Positions 43,394 through 51,882 of a DNA stretch of 64,000 nucleotides are shown here, piece after piece. Position numbers and translations under genes: made by a program. Positions within the stretch are counted from its first letter, which is position 1. Each line of letters begins with the position of its first letter. Source of the DNA: Streptomyces sp. A1136 (GTDB lineage Bacteria; Actinomycetota; Actinomycetes; Streptomycetales; Streptomycetaceae); the NCBI RefSeq assembly GCF_004795055.1, contig NZ_SSBJ01000020.1:62001-126000 (forward strand). Reading direction: 5' to 3'. The notes beneath the pieces were generated by a model, which was not told where the DNA came from, searched no databases, and was given only the letters and a program-made list of their open reading frames with translations.

Positions 43394-44917
43394 ATGCTGA
43401 CTCTCCTCGGCTTCGCCATGATCGGGACTTTCCTCGTCCTGATCATGATGAAGAAAATGTCGCCCATCGCGGCCCTCGTCCTCATCCCCGCGCTCTTCTG
43501 CGTATTCGCCGGGAAGGGTGCCCACCTCGGCGACTACGTCATCGACGGCGTGGGAAAGCTCGCACCGACCGCCGCCATGCTGATGTTCGCCATCGTCTAC
43601 TTCGGAGTGATGATCGACGTCGGCCTCTTCGACCCGGTCGTGCGGGGCATCCTGCGCTTCTGCAAGGCCGACCCGATGCGCGTCGTGGTCGGCACCGCGG
43701 TACTCGCGGCGGTCGTCTCGCTCGACGGTGACGGATCGACCACGTTCATGATCACGGTCTCGGCCATGTATCCGCTCTACAAGCGGCTCGGGTTGAGCCT
43801 GGTGGTCATGACCGGCGTCGCGGCCACGGCCAACGGCGTCATGAACACCCTTCCCTGGGGCGGCCCCACCGCCCGCGCGGCCACCGCCCTCAAGCTCGAC
43901 GCCGCCGACATCTTCGTGCCCATGATCCCGGCTCTCGCAGTGGGGCTGGTGTGCGTGCTCGCCCTCGCCTATGTGCTGGGTGTGAGGGAGCGCCGACGCG
44001 TCGGCACCCTCGCGCTTCCCGGCGAGGGCGTCCGCGAGGACGTGCACGAGGACGTGCGCAAGGACGTCCTCGTGGCGGAGCCCGCCGGAGCGCCGCCCGT
44101 CGCGGTCACGCTTGGCGCAGGCGCAGGCGCAGGCGCAGGCGCAGGCGCAGGCGCAGGCGCAGGCGCAGGCGCGGGCTCGAGCGAGCGCGCAGGCACGAGC
44201 GCAGGCGAAACGACCGCCCCGACCACGCCCGCCCCGGTCCCCGCGCCGGCCGCCGGGGAGGGGGACGCCGACGGGATGCAAGGTCTCGACCCGAACCGGC
44301 CGACCCTCCGCCCCCGCCTGTACTGGTTCAACGCCGCCCTGACCGTCGCCCTGCTCACGGCGATGATCATGGAGTTGCTCCCGATCCCGGTGCTCTTCCT
44401 GCTCGGCGCCGCCCTCGCCCTGACCGTGAACTTCCCGCACATGCCCGACCAAAAGGCCCGCGTCGCCGCCCACGCCGACAACGTCCTGAACGTCGCCGGG
44501 ATGGTCTTCGCAGCCGCCGTCTTCACCGGCGTCCTGAACGGCACCGGCATGGTCAAGCACATGGCCGACTGGCTGGTCGGCGCCATTCCCGACGGCATGG
44601 GCCCGCACATGGCGCTGGTCACCGGAGTGCTCAGCCTTCCCCTGACGTACTTCATGTCGAACGACGGCTTCTACTTCGGCGTCCTGCCGGTATTGGCCGA
44701 AGCCGGTGCCGCCCACGGCGTTTCCTCGCTGGAGATCGCGCGCGCCTCCCTCGTCGGCCAGGCCCTGCACATGTCCAGCCCACTGGTTCCGGCCGTCTAC
44801 GTGCTCGTCGGCATGGCCAAGGTCGAATTCGGCGACCACACCCGCTTCACCGTCAAATGGGCGGCGCTGACCTCCCTCGTGGTCCTCGCGGCAGGGATGG
44901 TTTTCGGCATCATCTGA
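43394..44917 (+). CDS. CitMHS-family (citrate-metal:H+ symporter-type) transporter
   Basis: 507 residues with about 12 helices. Signature stretches are LDGDGSTTFMITVSAMYPLY, TLPWGGPTARAA, and YFMSNDGFYFGVLPVL near the C-terminus, all typical of CitM/CitH carriers of citrate complexed with divalent metal. The central cytoplasmic loop is expanded by acidic DV repeats and an Ala-Gly tract encoded by a hexanucleotide repeat. The closest strong ribosome site (GAGGAGGAG) is 17 bases from the ATG, so the exact start is uncertain. Confidence 0.87.
   Translation: MLTLLGFAMIGTFLVLIMMKKMSPIAALVLIPALFCVFAGKGAHLGDYVIDGVGKLAPTAAMLMFAIVYFGVMIDVGLFDPVVRGILRFCKADPMRVVVGTAVLAAVVSLDGDGSTTFMITVSAMYPLYKRLGLSLVVMTGVAATANGVMNTLPWGGPTARAATALKLDAADIFVPMIPALAVGLVCVLALAYVLGVRERRRVGTLALPGEGVREDVHEDVRKDVLVAEPAGAPPVAVTLGAGAGAGAGAGAGAGAGAGAGSSERAGTSAGETTAPTTPAPVPAPAAGEGDADGMQGLDPNRPTLRPRLYWFNAALTVALLTAMIMELLPIPVLFLLGAALALTVNFPHMPDQKARVAAHADNVLNVAGMVFAAAVFTGVLNGTGMVKHMADWLVGAIPDGMGPHMALVTGVLSLPLTYFMSNDGFYFGVLPVLAEAGAAHGVSSLEIARASLVGQALHMSSPLVPAVYVLVGMAKVEFGDHTRFTVKWAALTSLVVLAAGMVFGII
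44114..44167 (+). repeat. In-frame hexanucleotide microsatellite (GGCGCA)9
   Basis: Nine perfect GGCGCA units, followed by imperfect GGCGCG and GGCTCG, encode alternating Ala-Gly in the central loop of the citrate-type transporter. Six-base units change loop length without shifting the frame. Confidence 0.9.
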
Positions 44918-44941
44918 CCCCGGCGAACCCTGGCGCCGGTA

Positions 44942-44960
44942 AAACTACCGTTGCTAGTTT
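44942..44960. promoter_or_regulatory. Operator shared with the TetR/acyl-CoA dehydrogenase intergenic region
   Basis: AAACTACCGTTGCTAGTTT: perfect 6-base arms AAACTA/TAGTTT around 7 bases, 57 bases before the aldehyde dehydrogenase start. It matches the site at 48396-48414 at 15 of 19 positions. Confidence 0.55.
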
Positions 44961-45016
44961 GTAGGCTGTCCGCGAGGTCAGCGTCTACACGCTCGTGCGT
45001 GCTCGGGAGGAAAGCC

Positions 45017-46429
45017 ATGAAGGCCCACGACGGGATGTACATCGGCGGCGCATGGCGGCCCGCCGCGGGACGCGACCGGATCGAGGTCGTGAACCCGGCC
45101 GACGAGCAGGTCATCGGCGGGGTCCCGGCCGGAACCGCGGACGACGTGGACGCCGCGGTACGGGCGGCCCGCGCCGCCCTGCCCGGCTGGGCGGCCACGG
45201 CGCCGGCCGAACGGGCCGCCCTGATCGGCGCCCTGCGCGACGTACTGATCGCCCGCAGGAGCGAGATCGCCGAAACGATCACCGCCGAGCTCGGCACCAC
45301 GCTCGGTTTCGCGGAGGCCGTGCATGTCGGCGCTCCCATCGGCGTCGCCGCCTCGTACGCCGAACTCGCCGCCACCTACGCCTTCGAGGAGCGCCTGGGC
45401 AACTCCACGGTGCTGCTCGAACCGGTCGGCGTGGTCGGGGCCATCACGCCCTGGAACTACCCGCTGCACCAGATCGTTGCCAAGGTGGCGCCCGCTCTCG
45501 CCGCCGGCTGCACCCTCGTCCTCAAGCCGGCGGAGGACACCCCGCTGACCGCACAGCTCTTCGCCGAGGCCGTACACGAGGCGGGCATCCCGGCCGGAGT
45601 CTTCAACCTGGTGACCGGTACCGGCCCGGTCGCCGGGCAGGCACTGGCCGAGCACGAGGGAGTCGACCTCGTCTCCTTCACCGGGTCGACCGCCGTCGGC
45701 CGTCTCATCGGCGCCACCGCCGGCGCCGCGATCAAGCGGGTCGCCCTCGAACTGGGCGGCAAGTCGGCCAACGTCATCCTGCCCGGAGCCGACCTCGCCA
45801 AGGCCGTCTCCACCGGCGTGGCCGACGTCATGCGCAACTCCGGTCAGAGCTGCAACGCGCTCACCCGCATGCTCGTCCACCGGGACCAGTACGAGGAGGC
45901 CGTCAGCCTCGCGGCCGCCGCCGTCGCCAAGTACCCCACCGGCGACCCCACCCAGCCGGGCACCCGCGTCGGCCCGGTCGTCAACGCCAAGCAGCGCGAC
46001 CGCGTCCGCGCGTACATCGTCAAGGGAGTGGAGGAAGGCGCGCGCCTCGTCGCGGGCGGCCCCGAAGCGCCCCAGGAACAGGGGTACTTCGTCGCCCCGA
46101 CCGTGTTCGCCGACGTCACGCCCGAGATGACCATCGCCCAGGAGGAGATCTTCGGCCCCGTGCTGTCGATCCTGCGCTACGAGGATGAAGAGGATGCCCT
46201 GCGCATCGCGAACGGCACCGTGTACGGGCTGAGCGGAGCCGTGTGGGCCGCAGACGAAGAGGCAGCGGTCGCGTTCGCCCGCCGTATGGACACCGGCCAG
46301 GTGGACATCAACGGCGGTCGCTTCAACGTGCTCGCGCCCTTCGGCGGCTACAAGCAGTCGGGTGTCGGCCGCGAGCTGGGCCCGCACGGTCTGGCCGAAT
46401 ACCTCCAGACCAAGTCCCTCCAGTTCTGA
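45017..46429 (+). CDS. NAD(P)-dependent aldehyde dehydrogenase
   Basis: 470 residues, complete. Family motifs in order: TPWNYPLHQIVAKVAPALAA, KPAEDTPLTA, SFTGSTAVGRLI, catalytic Glu in LELGGKSAN, catalytic Cys in NSGQSCNALTRML, EEIFGPVLSIL and FGGYKQSGVGRELG. Oxidises an aldehyde to the acid, here probably the product of the alcohol dehydrogenase encoded 151 bases downstream. GGGAGGAAA ribosome site. The operator just upstream places it under the nearby TetR protein. Confidence 0.92.
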   Translation: MKAHDGMYIGGAWRPAAGRDRIEVVNPADEQVIGGVPAGTADDVDAAVRAARAALPGWAATAPAERAALIGALRDVLIARRSEIAETITAELGTTLGFAEAVHVGAPIGVAASYAELAATYAFEERLGNSTVLLEPVGVVGAITPWNYPLHQIVAKVAPALAAGCTLVLKPAEDTPLTAQLFAEAVHEAGIPAGVFNLVTGTGPVAGQALAEHEGVDLVSFTGSTAVGRLIGATAGAAIKRVALELGGKSANVILPGADLAKAVSTGVADVMRNSGQSCNALTRMLVHRDQYEEAVSLAAAAVAKYPTGDPTQPGTRVGPVVNAKQRDRVRAYIVKGVEEGARLVAGGPEAPQEQGYFVAPTVFADVTPEMTIAQEEIFGPVLSILRYEDEEDALRIANGTVYGLSGAVWAADEEAAVAFARRMDTGQVDINGGRFNVLAPFGGYKQSGVGRELGPHGLAEYLQTKSLQF

Positions 46430-46580
46430 CCCCCGCCCCCGATCGGCCCGCCCGCACCCCGACCGGCCCGCCCGCACCACGCACGCCCCCGCCCCACCGG
46501 CCGCGGCCGGCGCGTGCCCGGGCCCGCGCCACACCCGCCCCACCCGCCCCCGAGAGACACCCCGAGAGACGGAAACGCCC

Positions 46581-47660
46581 ATGGTCCGCGCTGCCATCTT
46601 GCCCGCCGTCGGAGCTCCGCTGGAGATCCGGGACATCGTGCTGCCCGAGCCCGGGCCCGGGCAGGTCCGGGTGCGGCTCGCCGCGGCCGGTGTCTGCCAC
46701 TCCGACCTCTCCCTCACCAACGGCACCATGCGGGTCCCTGTCCCCGCGGTCCTCGGGCACGAGGGCGCCGGGACGGTGCTCGCGGTGGGGGAGGGCGTCA
46801 CGCATGTCGCCCCGGGGGACGGGGTGGTGCTCAACTGGGCCCCCTCGTGCGGCGGGTGCCACCACTGCCTGATCGGCGAGGTATGGCTCTGCGCCAAGGC
46901 CCTCACCGGAGTCGGCGCCGTCTACGCACACGACGCCGACGGCACCGACCTGCACCCCGGGCTCAATGTCGCCGCCTTCGCCGAGGAGACGGTCGTCGCG
47001 GCGAACTGCGTGCTGCCCGCCCCCGACGGCATCCCGCTCACCGAGGCCGCCCTGCTCGGCTGCGCCGTCCTGACCGGCTACGGCGCCGTCCACCACAGCG
47101 CCCAGGTCCGCCCGGGCGAGTCGGTCGCCGTCTTCGGCGTCGGCGGCGTCGGACTGGCCGCCCTCCAGGCCGCGCGGATCGCCCAGGCGGGCCCGATCGT
47201 CGCCGTCGACGTCTCCCCGGCCAAGGAGGAGCTGGCGCGGGCGGCCGGAGCCACCGAGTTCGTGCTCGCGTCCGACACCACCGCCAAGCAGATCCGCGCC
47301 CTCACGGCCGGCCAGGGCGCGGACGTCGCCATCGAGTGCGTCGGCCGGGCGGAGACCATTCGGGGCGCGTGGGAGTCGACGCGTCGCGGCGGCCGCACCA
47401 CCGTCGTCGGCATCGGCGGCAAGGAGCAGCAGGTCACCTTCCACGCCCTGGAGATCTTCCACTTCGCCCGCACCCTCACCGGGTGCGTCTACGGCAACAG
47501 CGATCCGGCCCGCGACCTGCCGGTCATCGCCGACCACGTGCGGGCCGGTCGCCTGGACCTCGGGGCCCTCGTCACCGACCGCATCACCCTCGACGGCATC
47601 CCGGGCGCCTTCGACGACATGCTGGCCGGCAAGGGCGGCCGTTCCCTCGTCGTGTTCTAG
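46581..47660 (+). CDS. Zinc-dependent alcohol dehydrogenase (MDR superfamily)
   Basis: 359 residues. Catalytic zinc site CHSDLS and GHEGAGTV, structural zinc cysteines in CGGCHHCLIGEVWLC, Rossmann motif VFGVGGVGLAALQAA with VAVDVSPAK favouring NAD. The arrangement resembles class III/aryl-alcohol type enzymes (YGNSDPARDLPV). Probably works with the aldehyde dehydrogenase upstream to oxidise an alcohol to an acid. The 151-base spacer is C-rich with GCCCGCACC-type repeats. Ends at a terminator shared with the convergent TetR gene. Confidence 0.9.
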   Translation: MVRAAILPAVGAPLEIRDIVLPEPGPGQVRVRLAAAGVCHSDLSLTNGTMRVPVPAVLGHEGAGTVLAVGEGVTHVAPGDGVVLNWAPSCGGCHHCLIGEVWLCAKALTGVGAVYAHDADGTDLHPGLNVAAFAEETVVAANCVLPAPDGIPLTEAALLGCAVLTGYGAVHHSAQVRPGESVAVFGVGGVGLAALQAARIAQAGPIVAVDVSPAKEELARAAGATEFVLASDTTAKQIRALTAGQGADVAIECVGRAETIRGAWESTRRGGRTTVVGIGGKEQQVTFHALEIFHFARTLTGCVYGNSDPARDLPVIADHVRAGRLDLGALVTDRITLDGIPGAFDDMLAGKGGRSLVVF

Positions 47661-47681
47661 TCCTTCTCGTCAAAAGGCTCC

Positions 47682-47702
47682 GCCCCCGGCCCCGCCGGGG
47701 GC
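47682..47702. terminator. Bidirectional hairpin terminator
   Basis: Perfect 9-bp stem GCCCCCGGC / GCCGGGGGC, 3-base loop, between the ends of the convergent alcohol dehydrogenase and TetR genes. Confidence 0.6.
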
Positions 47703-47725
47703 CGGGGCCCGGGCTCCGGACGGCG

Positions 47726-48367
47726 TCAGGATGTCTGCCGCAACGCCTCGTACTGGAGGCCCAAGCCGTCCAGCAGGGCCGTCAGGCCCGTCTCGAACGC
47801 ACCCTCGTCCACCTCCCGCTGCCGCTCCGCCAGCAGGTGGGCCTGCCCCAGGTGCGGGTAGTCGCCGGGGTCGTAGGCCGTCCGGTCGTCCACGAAACCC
47901 CGGGCGAAGGACGCGACCGCCGAGCCCAGGATGAAGTACCGCATCAGGGCGCCGATCCGCGTCGCCTGGGCCGGCGGCCACCCCGCCGCCGTCATGGCGC
48001 CGAAGACGGCGTCCGCGACCCGCAGCCCCGCCGGGCGACGGCCCGGTCCCCGCGCCAGTACCGGCACGATGTTCGGATGGTCGGCCAAGGCCGCCCGGTA
48101 GGAGTGCGCCCAGTCGTGCAGGGCCTCCCGCCACTCACGCCCCCCGTCGAACATCGACAAGTCGACCCTGCCGCTCACGGAGTCCGCCACCGCCTCCAGG
48201 ATCTCGTCCTTCGTCCGGAAGTGGTTGTAGAGGGAGGGCCCGCTGACCCCGAGCGCGGCCGCCAGTCGCCGGGTCGACACCGCCTCCAGCCCCTCCGCGT
48301 CCACCAACGCTCCCGCCGCCTCGACGATGCGGTCTCTGCTCAGGAGGGGCTTGCGCGGTCTGGCCAT
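47726..48367 (-). CDS. TetR family regulator of the alcohol/aldehyde/acyl-CoA dehydrogenase genes
   Basis: 213 residues. HTH: RDRIVEAAGALVDAEGLEAV..RLAAALGVSGPSLYNHFRTKDE; C-terminal region of the TetR_C type with WREALHDWAHSYRAALADHP. It is divergent from the acyl-CoA dehydrogenase gene, and a dyad of the same type as one before the aldehyde dehydrogenase gene lies in between, so it most likely represses both and itself. The ATG before ARPRKP is taken; another ATG three codons upstream is possible. Confidence 0.88.
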   Translation of the reverse strand: MARPRKPLLSRDRIVEAAGALVDAEGLEAVSTRRLAAALGVSGPSLYNHFRTKDEILEAVADSVSGRVDLSMFDGGREWREALHDWAHSYRAALADHPNIVPVLARGPGRRPAGLRVADAVFGAMTAAGWPPAQATRIGALMRYFILGSAVASFARGFVDDRTAYDPGDYPHLGQAHLLAERQREVDEGAFETGLTALLDGLGLQYEALRQTS

Positions 48368-48395
48368 GCGCCACATAGTAGGGCCTGACCCCGTT

Positions 48396-48414
48396 AAACT
48401 AGCGGTGCTAATTA
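48396..48414. promoter_or_regulatory. TetR operator between the divergent tetR and acyl-CoA dehydrogenase genes
   Basis: AAACTAGCGGTGCTAATTA, containing TAGC/GCTA around three bases; 15 of 19 positions match the site before the aldehyde dehydrogenase gene. Confidence 0.6.
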
Positions 48415-48485
48415 ACCCCGGCCCGGCCTTGCCCCCACCCGGCTGCCGCCCCCGGGGGCAGGCGCCACGACGCCCGGAGGCCACG

Positions 48486-49637
48486 GTGAACCTGGAGCTC
48501 AGCGAGGAGCAGACCGCCGTACGCCGGCTCGCCCGCGAGTTCACCGAGCGCGAGATCGCCCCGTACGCCGCCGACTGGGACCGCGCCGAGAGCGTCGACC
48601 GATCCATCGTGCGCAAACTCGGCGACCTCGGCTTCCTCGGGCTGACCGTCCCCGAGCAGTACGGCGGCTCCGGCGGTGACCACCTCGCGTACGCGCTCGT
48701 CACCGAGGAGCTCGGCCGGGGCGACTCCGCCGTGCGGGGCATCGTGTCGGTCTCCCTCGGCCTCGTCGCCAAGACCATCGCCGCCTGGGGCACCGAGGAG
48801 CAGAAGCAGGCCTGGCTGCCCCGCCTGTGCTCGGGCGAGGCGCTCGGCTGCTTCGGCCTGACCGAACCGGACACCGGCTCCGACGCGGGCAACCTCACCA
48901 CCCGCGCCACGCGCGAGGGGGACGAGTACGTCCTCGGCGGCAGCAAGATGTTCATCACCAACGGCACCTGGGCCGACGTGGTACTCCTCTTCGCCCGCAC
49001 CAACGCCGAGCCCGGCCACCGAGGTGTCTCCGCCTTCCTCGTCCCCGCCGACAGCCCCGGTCTGACCCGCCGCGAGATCCACGGAAAGCTCGGCCTCCGC
49101 GGCCAGGCCACCGCCGAACTCGCCCTCGACGGCGTCCGCGTACCGGCGGGCGCCATGCTCGGCCCCGAGGGCAAGGGCTTCTCCGTCGCCATGTCGGCAC
49201 TGGCCAAGGGGCGGATGTCGGTCGCGGCCGGCTGTGTCGGCATAGCCCAGGCCGCGCTCGACGCCGCGGTCGCGTACGCGGGCCGGCGCGAGCAGTTCGG
49301 CAAGCCCATCGCCCGGCACCAACTGGTGCAGGAACTCATCGCCGACATCTCCGTCGACGTCGACGCCGCCCGCCTCCTCACCTGGAGGGTCGCCGACCTG
49401 ATCGATCGGGGGCAGTCCTTCGCCACCGAGGCCTCCACCGCCAAGCTCTTCGCCTCCGAGGCCGCCGTGCGCGCCGCGAGCAATGCCCTCCAGGTGCACG
49501 GCGGCTACGGCTACATCGACGAGTATCCGGCCGGAAAGCTGCTGCGCGATGCCCGTGTCATGACCCTGTACGAGGGCACCAGCCAGATCCAGAAGCTCCT
49601 CATCGGCCGGGCCCGCACCGGCGTTTCGGCCTTCTGA
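48486..49637 (+). CDS. Acyl-CoA dehydrogenase
   Basis: 383 residues, classical length. Motifs: CFGLTEPDTGSDAG (FAD), KMFITNGTWADV, GRMSVAAGCVGIAQAALDAA, REQFGKPI, and YEGTSQIQKLLIGR with the catalytic Glu of short/medium-chain enzymes. Introduces the 2,3 double bond into an acyl-CoA. GTG start behind CGGAGG. Controlled with the aldehyde dehydrogenase genes by the divergent TetR, which suggests that an alcohol is oxidised to an acid and then degraded as a CoA ester (inference; no ligase is adjacent). Confidence 0.92.
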   Translation: MNLELSEEQTAVRRLAREFTEREIAPYAADWDRAESVDRSIVRKLGDLGFLGLTVPEQYGGSGGDHLAYALVTEELGRGDSAVRGIVSVSLGLVAKTIAAWGTEEQKQAWLPRLCSGEALGCFGLTEPDTGSDAGNLTTRATREGDEYVLGGSKMFITNGTWADVVLLFARTNAEPGHRGVSAFLVPADSPGLTRREIHGKLGLRGQATAELALDGVRVPAGAMLGPEGKGFSVAMSALAKGRMSVAAGCVGIAQAALDAAVAYAGRREQFGKPIARHQLVQELIADISVDVDAARLLTWRVADLIDRGQSFATEASTAKLFASEAAVRAASNALQVHGGYGYIDEYPAGKLLRDARVMTLYEGTSQIQKLLIGRARTGVSAF

Positions 49638-49729
49638 CGGGGTGTCGGAGCCCTGGGGCGCCGATCTGAGTACCTACGTGAGTACGCGCGCGCATACGCC
49701 GCGGGCAGCCCCGCCGCGATGCTGGACCC

Positions 49730-50017
49730 ATGAACGAGACACCGGTCAAGCAGCAGAACACGGGGGCGTACTACGGCCAGGCCGTCGCGTCCTTCGCCAT
49801 CGCCCTCGCCGCTGTCGGGCTGGGCATCTACAACATGGACGCCGACGGCTGGGTCCGCGCCTTCCTCGGTATCGCGGTCCTCTACCTCACCACCTCCGCC
49901 TTCACCCTCGCCAAGGTCGTCCGCGACCGCCAGGAGGTCACGCAGATCGTCAGCCGGGTCGACAAGGCCCGAATGGAGAAGATCATGGCGGAGTACGACC
50001 CCTTCGCACCGAAGTAG
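49730..50017 (+). CDS. YiaA/YiaB-type inner membrane protein
   Basis: 95 residues with two membrane helices (AVASFAIALAAVGLGIYNM and AFLGIAVLYLTTSAFTLAKV) flanking a short turn, and a charged C-terminus (VDKARMEKIMAEYDPFAPK). Matches the yiaAB domain family, of unknown function. Stand-alone gene. Confidence 0.82.
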   Translation: MNETPVKQQNTGAYYGQAVASFAIALAAVGLGIYNMDADGWVRAFLGIAVLYLTTSAFTLAKVVRDRQEVTQIVSRVDKARMEKIMAEYDPFAPK

Positions 50018-50051
50018 CCGCCGGACGCCCGGGTGTCCGACCGCTCGGCAC

Positions 50052-50065
50052 TAAGCGCTTGCTCA
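50052..50065. promoter_or_regulatory. TetR operator shared with the MaoC promoter region
   Basis: TAAGCGCTTGCTCA, with an AAGCGCTT palindromic core, 50 bases before the TetR ATG. The same 14 bases recur at 51344-51357. Confidence 0.6.
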
Positions 50066-50114
50066 CCCTCCGGTAGGGTGTTGGTTCCTACGAGCCGAAG
50101 AGGGTGAGCGAGCG

Positions 50115-50741
50115 ATGGACAGTCCCGGCGCGGCCGAGACCGACGGCTACCAGCCGTGGTCGGAGGTCACCCCCGACGCCGCCCGGCGGCTTCTGGTCGC
50201 CGCCGTCGAGACCTTCGCGGCGCGCGGCTATCACGCCACCACCACCCGGGACATCGCCGCCCGCGCCGGGATGAGTCCCGCCGCGCTCTACATCCACTAC
50301 AAGACCAAGGAAGAGCTGCTCCACCGGATCAGCAGGATCGGCCACGACAAGGCGCTGGAGATCCTGGAGACGGCCGCCGACGGCCCGGGGACCGCCGCCG
50401 AGCGCCTCGTCGAGGCCGTGCGCTCGTTCGTGCTGTGGCACGCCGCGCACCACACCACGGCGCGGGTGGTCCAGTACGAGCTCGACGCCCTCGCCCCGGA
50501 GCACCGCTCCGAGATCGTGGCGTTGCGCCGCCGCAGCGACGCCGCCGTCCGGCGCATCCTCGCGGACGGTGTCGGGTCCGGGGAGTTCGACGTGCCCGAC
50601 GTCCCGGGCACGACCCTCGCCGTGCTGTCGCTGTGCATCGACGTGGCCCGCTGGTTCGACATCGCGGGACGGCGCACGCCCGACGAGGTCGGCGCGCTCT
50701 ACGCCGACCTCGTCCTGCGCATGGTGACGGCGAAGCCCTGA
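50115..50741 (+). CDS. TetR family transcriptional regulator
   Basis: 208 residues with HTH AARRLLVAAVETFAARGYHATTTRDIAARAGMSPAALYIHYKTKEEL (residues about 22-70) and a TetR_C domain with FVLWHAAHHTTARVVQYELDAL, the KstR2/FadR-like type that senses acyl-CoA thioesters. It stands opposite the MaoC dehydratase gene with identical operators before both, so autoregulation and control of maoC are likely. Confidence 0.88.
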   Translation: MDSPGAAETDGYQPWSEVTPDAARRLLVAAVETFAARGYHATTTRDIAARAGMSPAALYIHYKTKEELLHRISRIGHDKALEILETAADGPGTAAERLVEAVRSFVLWHAAHHTTARVVQYELDALAPEHRSEIVALRRRSDAAVRRILADGVGSGEFDVPDVPGTTLAVLSLCIDVARWFDIAGRRTPDEVGALYADLVLRMVTAKP

Positions 50742-50849
50742 GGGCGGCGAAGCCCTGAGTGGCGGCGACGCTCAGGGTGGCGGCGAAGCACTCGGCCGCC
50801 GCGCGACCCCGCCCGCGCGGGCTGCCACGCCTCACACGCCCCGGCAGGC

Positions 50850-51311
50850 TCAGAAGTAGTACCGGGACACCGACTCCGCCACGCACACCGGCTTCTCGCC
50901 ACCCTCCCGCTCGACCGTCACGGCCGCCGTGACCTGCACCCCGCCGCCCGCCTCCCGGACGTCCGTGACCACGGCGGTGGCGCGCAGCCGCGATCCGACC
51001 GGTACCGGGGCCGGGAAGCGCACCTTGTCCGTCCCGTAGTTGATCCCCATCCGCATGCCCTCGACCCGCATGATCTGCGGAACCAGGCTCGGCAGCAGGG
51101 ACAGCGTGAGGTAGCCGTGCGCGATGGTGGAGCCGAACGGCCCGGTGGCCGCCCGCTCGGGGTCCACGTGGATCCACTGGTGGTCGCCCGTGGCGTCGGC
51201 GAAGAGGTCGATGCGCTTCTGGTCCACCTCCAGCCACCCGCTCGGGCCCAACTGTTCGCCGATGGCGGCGCGCAGCTCCTCGGCGGACGTGAAGATCCTC
51301 GGTTCGGCCAT
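50850..51311 (-). CDS. MaoC-family (R)-hydratase/dehydratase
   Basis: 153 residues of hot-dog fold. The hydratase-2 motif is FADATGDHQWIHVDPERAAT, with catalytic Asp and His, then GPFGSTIAHGYLTLSLLPSL. Matches the NodN/MaoC subgroup (MGINYGTDKVRFPAPVPVGS). Hydrates enoyl-CoA substrates. The ATG follows the operator region that it shares with soxR on the opposite strand. Confidence 0.9.
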   Translation of the reverse strand: MAEPRIFTSAEELRAAIGEQLGPSGWLEVDQKRIDLFADATGDHQWIHVDPERAATGPFGSTIAHGYLTLSLLPSLVPQIMRVEGMRMGINYGTDKVRFPAPVPVGSRLRATAVVTDVREAGGGVQVTAAVTVEREGGEKPVCVAESVSRYYF

Positions 51312-51343
51312 GCCCTGCCCCTGCCTCTCGCTGATCAAGCTAA

Positions 51344-51357
51344 TAAGCGCTTGCTCA
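51344..51357. promoter_or_regulatory. TetR operator before the MaoC gene
   Basis: Exact second copy of TAAGCGCTTGCTCA, 33 bases upstream of the MaoC start and 76 bases upstream of soxR on the other strand. Confidence 0.6.
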
Positions 51358-51432
51358 GCATGCTGGGACCGCCCGCCCCTGTCAACGGACCTCCGCCATC
51401 GAGTCGCCGCCGCGCCGACTACCCTCGACCGG

Positions 51433-51882
51433 GTGCCGCAGATTCCCGGAAAGATCCACGAACTCACCGTCGGCCAGCTGTCCGCGCGCAGCGGCGCGGC
51501 CGTCTCCGCGCTCCACTTCTACGAGGCCAAAGGCCTCATCAGCAGCCGCCGCACCTCCGGCAATCAACGTCGCTACACCCGCGACGTGCTGCGCCGGGTG
51601 GCCTTCGTACGCGCCGCCCAGCGGGTCGGCATCCCCCTCGCCAGCATCCGCGAGGCCCTGGCCCGGCTCCCCGAGGAACGCACGCCCACCCGCGAGGACT
51701 GGGCGGCGCTCTCCGAAGCGTGGCGCACCGAACTCGACGAGCGGATCAGGCGGCTGACCCGGCTGCGCGAGAACCTCTCGGACTGCATCGGCTGCGGCTG
51801 TCTCTCGCTGACGGCCTGTGCCCTGTCCAACCCCGACGACGTCTTCGGCGAACGCCTCACCGGCTCCCGGCTGTCGCTGTAG
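51433..51882 (+). CDS. soxR: Redox-sensitive MerR-family regulator SoxR
   Basis: 149 residues. N-terminal MerR winged helix (HELTVGQLSARSGAAVSALHFYE over residues 9-31, RRTSGNQRRYTRDVLRRVAF). The C-terminus has CIGCGCLSLTAC: Cys118, Cys121, Cys123 and Cys129, the 2Fe-2S ligands of SoxR. In Streptomyces SoxR responds to redox-active secondary metabolites rather than superoxide. GTG start. Its last 26 bases overlap the end of the convergent BKACE-like gene. Confidence 0.93.
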   Translation: MPQIPGKIHELTVGQLSARSGAAVSALHFYEAKGLISSRRTSGNQRRYTRDVLRRVAFVRAAQRVGIPLASIREALARLPEERTPTREDWAALSEAWRTELDERIRRLTRLRENLSDCIGCGCLSLTACALSNPDDVFGERLTGSRLSL

